NCBI GenBank assembly: GCA_003008705.1
Contig: PDUO01000023.1
Span: forward strand, 845,312-909,311
Reading direction: 5' to 3'
Source of the DNA: Pezicula radicicola
Lineage: Eukaryota > Ascomycota > Leotiomycetes > Helotiales > Dermateaceae
DNA length: 64,000 nucleotides
Part shown: positions 55,262 to 64,000 of the stretch, in pieces
How the letters are laid out: each line of letters starts with the position of its first letter
Position numbering within the stretch: the stretch's first letter is position 1
Position numbers and translations under genes: made by a program
Notes under the pieces: model-generated
Told to the model about the DNA's origin: nothing
What the model saw: only the letters and a program-made list of their open reading frames with translations
Databases searched by the model: none

Positions 55262-57194
55262 TCAAGCAAAGTGATGCAAAGTCTCCTTCACTAAAGCATC
55301 TCTGGCTTCCATTTTTCTTCTCCTCGCTTCTTCCTTAGGATCCTCCAGCTCAATTGAAGGAAGAACGGATCCATGTCTCGCCGATGGATGGAAGACCTTT
55401 CGCGTCGAACTTTCAATGTTGTCATCGTCGTCATCATCATCGTTGTCGTCATCAAGAGCTATAACCATTGGAGCTGACTTGCGTCGAGGGTAGGCAGCGT
55501 TCAATTCGCCTCCGCCTACGTTTGATTTCTTCCTCCTAAGAGAACGGCCGTCAATTTTACCCGATTCTGTGAGAAGGACACCATCGGAGTCTCGTCGACG
55601 CTCAGAATGGACGACTTGATTCTTTCGTGGTCGACCAACGGCGCGCTTTGCAGGGGCTGAATGGTAGTCTTCCATCAACTCATCTAGATCCTCGCCATTC
55701 TCGTCAGGAGCAGGTGAACTTTCGATATCCAAAGCCTTTGCTTGTCCTGCTGAGGGTTTGTGTCGATTCTCGGTAGTTGAAGCTTTACCAAGACCAGCGT
55801 TACTTCTATTCCCAGTATCTGCGAGTCTTCCCTTTTTTGTTGCCATTGGCAGCTGAGGGAGGTTGACATCCGTATCATCGGCTTTGCGCTTCCCAAGTGT
55901 ATACCGATTGGTGATGCGAGCTGCTGCCTTTTGTTGGCCATTTTTGGCCAATTCTTGTGCGAGATGCAGCGCTGCTTGCGTCCGGGTCGTACCACTCTGT
56001 AGAGGCTGCTCTGCAACTGTCTCTGCCTGTTGGGAAGAACTGATTTCTTGTCGGCTATTTCTTGTGATCTCCTGCGCAAGACGTGACGCTGCTCCAGCTC
56101 GAGTTGGTTCACCAGGTGACTGCTGGTCTTTAGCTGCCTGACGGAAGTCATTCGAGTGTATGCCTTCACGTCCTGCTGGCTTCAACCGGCCTAGGTTTGT
56201 TGGATCTGGTGCGAGCCGTGAAGCCACTGTAGCTCGGGTAGGATCACTAGTGGACTGCTGGTCTATACCTGATTCTGCATGACGAGAGCCTTGCAATACC
56301 ACGACTCCTTGTGTCGTCTCTTCAAAGCGTTTAAGCCGAGTCTTCAGATAATTGAGCTCCATCTTTAAGCCACCTACTTCACTTGCCTTTTGATCAATTT
56401 TCACCATGTCCTGTGCCAAGACATCGTACTCCTGGGTGGTCAACTTTGCTGCCTTATGTTGGTTTCCCTCTACCTGCAGACGCAACTCTTTCATCTCCTC
56501 CCGAATACTGGCGACCTCCTGATTCAAAGCGGAATTTGAGGATCGTCGGAGTGTAGCCATTTCCTTGCGTACATCACCCATGAATTCCTTGAATGACCGC
56601 ATATCTCGCTCGATACGAACAACAGTACCCTCAATGCGATCGATATCATTCCTCTGGCTCGTTACAGCATCCTCAGCCCAATCGGCAAACTTTGCAAACT
56701 CCCCATATCCACCGGCTGTAATATCGCCTCTAGTGACATTTCTTGGTGGCTCTGGCGGTGGACCCGTAATGGGGAAGAATTTCAGAACATTGATCGTGGC
56801 CTTCTCGCCTGTCGACTCCGATATTACAGACATGCTCTTCGATTTCAGGATCAATTGGTCCCTGTAATATACAAATCAGCACCAACAGAGAGCTAGGTGC
56901 GGGGCTCTAGACGACCTACTTCTTCAGCATATGACCCGCAGGTGCATTGTCGCAGCGTATGCCCACAAGCTTCTCGCACTTTGAACAAGCTAAATCTTGT
57001 GTGAAACTCTTCTCTATTCTGGTTCCGGCCGCCGCAGGCTTTATATCCCCAGTCGCTTTCATTCCCAAGGTTCCTAAGATGGTGTATGATAAGTCGGCAG
57101 GACTGTAGTATAAAGATCCAATGGCATTCCAGCAATTGTTGAAGCGACCCAGCTTCTCCTTGCACCTCACACAGTAACATGAGACGACCTCCAT
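55262..57194 (-). CDS. Mis18/Yippee-like zinc-domain protein with disordered C-terminus
   Basis: Two exons on the minus strand, 57194-56920 and 56861-55262, with a 58-nt intron (GTAGGT donor, TTACAG acceptor), giving 624 residues. Residues 8-110 contain paired CxxC motifs (Cys8/11 and Cys70/73) and an APAGHMLKKDQLILKSKSM block across the splice, which fits the Yippee/Mis18 zinc fold; Mis18 proteins mark centromeres for CENP-A loading. A coiled-coil segment follows (about residues 150-290), then three imperfect copies of a PTRA-x-x-ASRLA motif (about 300-410), an AT-hook-like GRPRK motif and a Glu/Asp-rich stretch near the end. A chromatin or kinetochore role is plausible. The Mis18 assignment rests on the CxxC spacing and is not certain. 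Confidence 0.6.
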
Positions 57195-57623
57195 ATTTGC
57201 AATGAATGTAAGTTGGGCGCGATGGTCGTAGATGCAGTAATTTTGTACCTAGTAATCAGACGCATGCAATTGTCGCCAGACTGCTGGATTGTGTGACACG
57301 GTCGCTGGTTGAATTGTAGCGATTGAGGGGATTCAGAGCAATCTGCTGAAAGAAGAGTACATAAACAGCTTGGGTGTTTGGGTCAAGTCCAAGGTCGCGT
57401 CTCTGAACTCTGAACGCGACTTTTGCGCTAGTCTCTGTCTGGTTGAACTGGACTGGCTAGGTACAGAAGCTACTAGCGGCCGTCCGTGTCCCCACTCCTC
57501 AAAGCTGGAGAAACCCTGACCCTGGCTGACTTTGAAAAGAAAGATGTGAGAAAGTTAACGAGAGCTTTATCTTTCATTCCTGTGGAAGTTGTACCTGCGC
57601 TCTCTACAACAACACCGCTCGCA
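57195..57623. promoter_or_regulatory. shared divergent promoter (Mis18-like / REX1)
   Basis: The start codons of the leftward Mis18-like gene and the rightward exonuclease gene are about 430 bases apart. The exonuclease frame is open for 138 bases upstream of the chosen ATG, without another ATG. No specific site is recognised. Confidence 0.45.
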
Positions 57624-60042
57624 ATGCCAAACCACAACGAAGCCGTGTCTAGTGCAGGCGAACCACTTACGCGATCAAGTTCCAGCGAAAGTAATAATAG
57701 CAGGAAGAGCAAGAAGCGCAAGCTCGGGGAGGAAGGTGAATCCACCATTGGTATGGGTCAGCCACTATCGCTTCTTCGCCAGCCAGACCTACCAGAATTC
57801 AATCTGACTTCCACAAGACACTCAAGTCAAGATGCAGGATCAGCCAAGGATACCGACGGGAACAGTTCCCAGGAATGGCAGACTGTAACCCATGGGCGCC
57901 CCGCGAAGAAAGCGAAGAAGATCCCCAAACCTCACTCCTCGAATTACCCCTCCATCAAGGTCTCACCCAACTCCCGACTTCAGTCTCAGATCAAGATCAG
58001 CGACTTACAAGGTCTGGTACTTTATATCCTTGCTGATGGCACATCTCCACAGTTCGTCTCTGTCGCTCATAGGAACGAGTTCCGAAAGGTAGTTGTGCTC
58101 ATGGTACCTGGACTGGAGATTCCTATGTTCGAAAAGACACTCGCAGCAGAGAAGAATGAGGTAGATATGGAGAGAGATAGACCGCGCGACTATAATAATC
58201 CTGATGAATACTACCCCAAGGTGCTTAAGACCGACGATCTTGCCGCTCCAGTGAAACCCTTTGCGAATATTTTCGAACACATTTGGCCAGTCAAGACACC
58301 TGGTGATGATAAGTATGGCAGGATGCATTCACCACTCCATGCGATGCTAACAGCGCCCCAAGCTAAGAGCAAGGAGGATAAGGGTAAAGGCTCAAAGAGC
58401 AAAGGGCCTAATAAGGCACGAGAACCTCAAGGATGGCAAAACACTCGTACTCGAATCACAGAATTTATCCACACACCAGACGAGCTGCTTGAGAACGACT
58501 ATACACTTCATCCTGCTTCATATACTGAGGATGCTGAAAAGAATGTCTTGAAAGCACAAAGAGAATCAGCAGAAGTTTCGGCAGCGTATGGATGGGTTGA
58601 TACCCTCATCGACAATTTCGAGGATGGCACTGTTCCAGAGGATGAGATTGAGGCAGGCAGCCTAACAGCCGGTCGAGAACTTCTCGCCATGGATTGTGAG
58701 ATGTGTAAAACAGGAGAGACAGAATTTTCACTTACCCGTATAAGTATCGTAGGGTGGGATGGTACTGTGGTGTTGGATGAGCTGGTTAAACCAGAGAAGC
58801 CTATCATCGACTACCTAACTATGTGAGTACTTTCTTGTTCACTCCCAATTTCTGAGCTCATCAGGCTACAGGTACTCGGGCATAACGGAGAAGATGCTCG
58901 CCAATGTTACTACAACATTGCAAGACATCCAGCAGAAACTGGTTAAGATCCTTCACCCTCGCACCATCCTTATTGGCCACTCTCTAAACTCAGATATGAA
59001 CGCCCTCAAGATGACACACCCATTCATAATTGACACCGCAATCATCTACCCACATCCAAGAGGTCCACCTCTGAAATCTGCCCTCAAATGGCTCGCCCAG
59101 AAGTATCTCGGGCGAGAGATTCAGAAAGGCCACGGTTCGACTGGTCCAGGAGCAGGACATGATTCCATCGAAGACGCAAAAACCTGCCTCGATCTTGTGA
59201 AGCAAAAATGCGAGAAGGGTAAGGAGTGGGGCACAAGTGACTCCCAAGGGGAAAACATATTTAAGCGACTCGCTACAAAGGGTGTTAGATATAAGAATAG
59301 TGGATCAATGGCCGTTGAAAACGGGATTGCCGGCGGAAAGACAAGTGCTGCGATAGATTGGGGAAATCCAAAGCTTGGAGCCGGAGCGGCTGCTACTCAT
59401 GTTATAGGCTGCAAGAACGATGAGGAGGTAATGGAGGGTGTAATACGAGCAATCAAGGGTGATCCAGACGGGAAAGAGATACCTGGTGGGGGAGTGGATT
59501 TTGTCTGGGCTAGGATGAGAGAGTTAGAGTCGTTGAAGGGATGGTGGAACAACAACAAAAACGCTGGTACTGAAGCAGCAGAGAGAGATGCGAAGGCAAG
59601 AAGCGATGCGAAACTCGAAGCAGACGCCAGACTTCCCGCTATTTTCAATGAAGTCGAAGCGCCTAATTCTGCCACACTGGACAGCCCAGAACCGATAATA
59701 TCTCCAGAAGATATCAAAGTCGCTGCAATTACTACCTCCTCTACAGAACGCCCAGGAACTTCCCCACCCACTGACGTGGAAAAGGCAACTTCCGCACTCA
59801 CAACCCGCATCTCCAAAATCTATGCCGCGCTTCCTCCGTGCACCGCCATCATCATTTTCAGTGGTTCTGGAGATCCACGAGAGATGAGTAGGTTGCAAGC
59901 GATGCAGACGCAGTTTAAGAAGGAGTATAAGACGAAGAAGTGGGATGAACTGAGTGTTCGCTGGACAGATACTGAGGAGCAGGCGTTGAAGAGAGCCAGT
60001 AAGGAGGCGAGAAATGGGTGTGGGTTCATTGGTGTTAAGTAA
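57624..60042 (+). CDS. REX1/RNH70-type RNA exonuclease (DEDDh)
   Basis: Two exons, 57624-58822 and 58872-60042, with a 49-nt intron (GTGAGT donor, CTACAG acceptor), giving 789 residues from the ATG at 57624. The frame is open without ATG back to 57486, so a longer N-terminus from an unseen upstream exon cannot be excluded. The N-terminus is Ser/Lys-rich with a KKRK nuclear-signal-like motif. The exonuclease domain has all DEDDh motifs: Asp357 and Glu359 in the LLAMDCEM block, Asp in HSLNSDMNAL, and His and Asp in GHDSIEDA. The splice joins YLTM to YSGIT inside the domain. Homologues trim 3' ends of 5S rRNA, tRNA and other structured RNAs in the nucleus. A helical C-terminal extension follows. 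Confidence 0.88.
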
Positions 60043-61128
60043 GTGGTAAAAGCATCTGATGTAAAAGAATCGGCCAAGGAGACTTAAGCCTGTGCACTTT
60101 TAGGAGGAACTATAATGCATACCTTTTGGAAGTATGAAATATTCCGTATCAAGCTAAGAGTAAACGACGCAAGATACCTATAGTGGTTCTATATATACTA
60201 AAGTCCTACTATAAAGATAAAGAGCAATTAAGAATAGACAAACGCCAACTTTGAACACCACCGGTGACATTAACCAAGAGTTCGCAATGCCCCTGTAAGT
60301 TATATATACCTAAACAGAGAGACTCTTTTCCATCTAGCTCTGTCCAACGTCTTAAACTATGGTAGCTAGCTACCACCTACCTATCTCAACTTTTTCAAAA
60401 CTCCAGATACTAGCAGCTTGCGGTACGGTACATTGAACCTGTGGTTCAACGTCATATATTCTACTTACTTCAATTATGAAATCATTTAAGTGGATTATTC
60501 ACATCGGATAAGTAACTCAAGCCCAATAAGTAACCCAAGTCAAGACTAGGTGATTAAACATGGCGGTGATTTCATTTACAAGTCAGCTAAAATCCAACCC
60601 AACGGCCTTTGTATTCCTTGGAACTAATTGAAGAGGCAAATTTTATAGACAGCCGAGCTGCTTTGGAACCTAGAGCAAGGAAGGAAGAAATGTGGGCACA
60701 GCAAGGAAGCTAACTCTTCCGAAGACAGCGTACCTGTTATAGTATTGAGATCTTGTCACAGTATCTTACAACGTCAGTGGGGAAAACCATATTCAGATTA
60801 CAGTCTGAACGAATGTGAATTCTCTAAGCACCAACGTGCTTGAATTCATCACTAATCTCTCAAGATGCAAAAGTCTTTTATTACACGTACCCAAATCCCT
60901 AAATCTGGATAATCACTCCAGTGTCCCGCCAGAAGGGAAAGGATACCAATGCTTAGGCGGCCATGATCCTTTTTTAGAAACTCCTTCCATTGTGCCATAT
61001 GTCCCGTTCAATTCAATTTCCAGTACTTGCCTTGGAGGCCATGTCCCCTCTCCCTCTTTCTCGGCAGAGGTAAAATGATTTTCTTCTGAGATGTTTGTTT
61101 CTTCTGTCTCTTGATCTTGGTTACTGAG
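60043..61128. other. convergent intergenic, no gene seen
   Basis: The 3' ends of the REX1-type gene and leftward PEX5 meet here. Around 60481-60550 there is another patch of the AGTAACTCAAG-like motif seen near 0.5 and 8.0 kb. The 88-codon frame at 60815-61078 has no recognisable features. Confidence 0.5.
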
Positions 61129-63154
61129 TCAGAAATCGAAATCTCCTCTGAAGCTCTCAACGTCCATTCCTGCTACCACCCTCTCGCTGAGGTCTCTACG
61201 GCCCATCTGGCTAAAGACTCTTCGAAGTGTGTCGTAGAGGTTTGTACTCTGGTTCTGGCTAATCATCCGCTCCAACTCCTCCTCACTCACGCTCCCGCCT
61301 CCACCAACGATATCCCGTGCTTTCTCACGGCCTTCATTCTCGACCACTTTGTGCATGGCTAGCGCGCCCAAGAGGTGGGAAGCTGCCTCCTCATAACATC
61401 CAATATTAATGCAGGAGACACCCAGATTGTAGCGTGCGCGTACAAAATTCGTGCGAAGTGTGAGAGCTTTCTCGTAGGCTGCGATGGCTTCTTCACTGCG
61501 ACCAGAGTTGGCAAGTGTCGCACCAAGGCGGTTCCACAGCAGATGTACTTGGTCTCTTTGGTTTGATGTTCCAGATTCAGTTGATGCGAGAGCGGCGCTG
61601 AAGCAGTCAACCGCTTTTTCGTACTCTTCAGCTCCATAAAAGAGCACGCCAAGGCCGACTTGCACGTCTGGGTCCATGTGCTCGCCAGCTGGTGATAGCT
61701 GGGCAGCTTGAATAAAAAGGTCAGTTACTTTTTCGTGAAGTTGGTGTCGGTCTGTAAAGCCGATGTCAGCGTCGGAGGAGAGGCCAGCAGGCCCTATTAT
61801 TGAAGGGTATTTGATAGAGAGCCAGCGTTCGAGGGTTCTGTAAGCGGTACTATCGTATCCTTCATTGGTATAGGAGACGGCTAGACCCATAAGGGCTGTG
61901 AGATTAGTAGGGTCGGATTTCAAGGCTTGTTCAAGGGCTCGAATCGCAGGCGTTTCTTTCTCATTCTGAGCTTGTGATGAGCCTAGCAATACCCAGGCGT
62001 CGACATGTTGAGGATCTCGTTGGACAGCTGCTTCGAATGCTAGAGCCGCGAGTGAGAGGTTGCCTCCTTCGTGCATTATTCTAACACCCTCTTCAAAGGG
62101 GTTTGTGATGTCTTTAAAAATATTGTCGGATTCGAACATATAATCTCCTAGTTGAGGATCGCGAAATTGTGATGGACCTGTACCAAGCGTATCAAAATTA
62201 TCCCATTGATCCAGGTCGCCCATATGGATGCCCATAGCATCTTCTTCGGCAGCCATTTCCCTAGCAGCCGCAGTCTCAGCCTGTATTCCTCTCCAAATAG
62301 ATTCGAAATCACCAAATTCATTGGTTTCGGATTCAAGGACTGACCTGTCCATTTGATCTAGCTCTCCTTCCATAGCCAAACTCTCATCTTGTTCCTTCCC
62401 TTGTATGTCAATCTGCGCAAATTGCTCTTCCCAATGCTCATCATCAAGTTCGATCATCTTGCCCTTCCCTTTGACATCCTGTTGCTGGAAATTCTGTGGT
62501 GCTTGGTATGGTCGTTGCATCATTCCGCCCATGCCCATACCTATTGGTCTACCCATCATCCCCATACCGCCCATGCCCATACGGGTAAGACCATTCATCT
62601 GCGCTGGCATAGGACTCTGCGTCCGCGTAGAACTTGACTGACCCATCTGCTGGAATCTAGCAAAGTCTTGGGGAGTGAACGGTGCTACTGCACCTTTCGG
62701 GGCTTGGAATAGCTCTGGTTGTACACCAGGTTGATACTCACTCGCCCATGCTGGTGACTGTGATCCGGCTCGCATTTGTTGGTTGTGTTGGTGTAGGTTG
62801 AATTGTTCTTGCTGCATGGCAAAGTCTGGCATCTGCCCAGCTCCTTGCTGCATGAAATCATTCATCATCTAGTAATTCAGAGTCAGTCAGCATTTTTGAT
62901 AACCTCAAAAATTCGGGGAGGAGTTTTGCAAGTCCCAGCCTTTGCTTCCGGAGGATCTCAATCCATCCCACTTCCCAACTCACATTATCTTGACTTCCAT
63001 TCATACCCGTACTCCTCATGCCTTGCAAACTACCGGCGGGGCCCCTTCCCACGAGACGATCCCTCTGCAAACTCTTATCATCCTGGACATGCTTCGTGAA
63101 CTGGCTGAGAGGATTCCCCGCCGTCGAACACTCGGCGCCACCCATAAACGACAT
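61129..63154 (-). CDS. PEX5: peroxisomal targeting signal receptor PEX5
   Basis: Two exons on the minus strand, 63154-62984 and 62868-61129, with a 115-nt phase-0 intron (GTGAGT donor, ACTAG acceptor), giving 636 residues. It is the cytosolic receptor that binds PTS1 (SKL-type) cargo and docks at the peroxisome through Pex13/Pex14. Cys9 in the MSFMGGAEC start is the conserved ubiquitination site used for receptor export. The N-terminal half is disordered and carries WxxxF/Y motifs such as Trp98 (WASEY) and Trp203 (WEEQF), plus a striking Met/Gly-rich run (about 154-175). From about residue 312 the TPR domain runs to the C-terminus, with clear repeats (GNLSLAALAFEAAVQRDPQH, ALEQALKSDP, AAYEKALTLRTNFVRARYNLGVSC) and the expected GVSCINIG block. 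Identity is firm. Confidence 0.95.
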
Positions 63155-63873
63155 GTTCGCTGTTCTTCAAAATGGTATCAAAGTCGGATGGTGCTCGTTT
63201 CTAAAAAGACTGTGTTTGAGGAATCTATAATGGGTAAGGTAGAGGAAAGAGTCGTAATACTAGATTGTGGTGGAAGGTACTTGTGGTTCTAATGCGTTGG
63301 TTGAACTGCGCAGGTCAGATCAGTCCAAAGATTGTGGGGTTGAGTTTGGATTTCAAAGGCTGGCTGGCGAACCTCGGCAAGAACGGCCGCAAGCCGGAAA
63401 TACTCTTGGCGCCTTCAAGTGTTCGTAACATGTGGTGCATGTTCTTTCTCTCTTCAAGATTAACTGGAGTATCTCTGCTGTTACAAGTACCTTGTCAAGC
63501 TGCTTGAAATGATATCTCGAGTCCGAGCGCTCATGTACAGTGTGGCCACAGGATTTTCATTGTGCTTTTTGACAAAAACAAATGCACCCAGTGTGCCATG
63601 AGAGGAGTCAATGTTTGCCTCTATCTACGCCATCCTAGAGCTAAGTCCTTATGATACAACAGAAAATCGTAAGAGTTTAAAACAAAAAACATATAGAAGG
63701 TAGGCAAGAAGAAGTGCGCCCCCGCCATGCCGACCAGCTTTTGATATACACCTAGCCCATTATGCTTCGACGCTCCCTACATCGTACACTCGTTCATGGT
63801 GTCCCTAGTATGACCACCAGAGAATCACACCGTCCGTCTCTCCTAGCCAGAATGCATCGTACAATTTCTTTGT
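63155..63873. other. intergenic, no gene seen
   Basis: Contains the PEX5 promoter and leader and the 3' region of the leftward RRM gene. Open frames on the plus strand near 63018-63507 have no recognisable features. Confidence 0.5.
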
Positions 63874-64000
63874 TTATCTTCGGTTAACTGCTGGGGCGCT
63901 GTAGTCGACTCTCAACGCGCGGCCGTAGATCTCCTTTCCTTGCAATTGCTCCAAACCCTTGATAGCGCTGTCAACATCGACGAAATCGGCATGTGCGAAA
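63874..64000 (-). CDS. RRM-domain protein, C-terminal end only (cut by window edge)
   Basis: The last 41 codons of a minus-strand gene, stop TAA at 63874-63876. The visible sequence is the second half of an RNA-recognition motif: an alanine-bearing FVDVDSAIKGLEQLQGKE helix, an IYGRALRVDYS strand and a short basic tail. The GKEIYGR-x-LRVDYSAP pattern is similar to nucleolin/Gar2/Nsr1-type RRMs, but too little is visible to name the gene. The rest lies beyond the window. Confidence 0.7.
   Translation of the reverse strand, partial: FAHADFVDVDSAIKGLEQLQGKEIYGRALRVDYSAPAVNRR

Overview
The window reads as nuclear DNA of a filamentous ascomycete (Pezizomycotina). I infer this from short spliceosomal introns (about 48-125 nt) with GTRNGT-type donors and CTRAC-like branch points, from modest GC, and from the gene content: a PEX5 receptor, a CAP59/CMT1-type mannosyltransferase, a Kre9/Knh1-type GPI protein, Old Yellow Enzyme, a fungal DUF2235 hydrolase, and small cysteine-rich secreted proteins. 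A leotiomycete is my guess for the class, but nothing here proves it. No operons, IS elements, CRISPR arrays, rRNA or convincing tRNA genes were seen.

Layout. 1-13 kb is gene-poor and accessory in character: a cysteine-rich secreted protein (1.2 kb), a two-exon unknown (2.7-3.4 kb), a frameshifted secreted-protein gene whose start codon is assembled by splicing (5.9-6.4 kb), two divergent homologous SAP-like genes (7.05-7.67 and 9.21-9.90 kb), and a Ser/Thr-rich GPI protein (10.65-11.45 kb). 13-25 kb holds a 617-residue protein built from six SAM-like repeats, an AT-hook protein, a small membrane protein, a CAP59-type mannosyltransferase and a VOC-fold protein. From 24.6 to 32.0 kb there is no credible gene. 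It contains a near-perfect 50-bp inverted repeat and leads into a bHLH transcription factor (32.0-33.7 kb) and an Old Yellow Enzyme (36.1-37.2 kb).

From 38 kb to the end the window is mostly housekeeping and denser: a DUF2235 alpha/beta hydrolase, a large disordered CxxC protein, STT3 (catalytic oligosaccharyltransferase), ATP synthase subunit e, cytoplasmic dynein intermediate chain, a possible cysteine-rich small protein, a SET/MYND protein, a Mis18/Yippee-like chromatin protein, a REX1-type RNA exonuclease, PEX5, and the C-terminal end of an RRM protein cut by the window edge. Two gene pairs share short divergent promoters: ATP synthase e with dynein IC, and the Mis18-like gene with REX1.

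Exon coordinates come from reading splice sites by eye and checking frame arithmetic. They are internally consistent, but no transcript evidence was available. The observations I find most worth checking are the tandem SAM-like repeat protein, the 50-bp hairpin in the gene desert, the secreted-protein locus with split start codon and frameshift, the SAP-like gene pair, and two introns that are stop-free and a multiple of three long.
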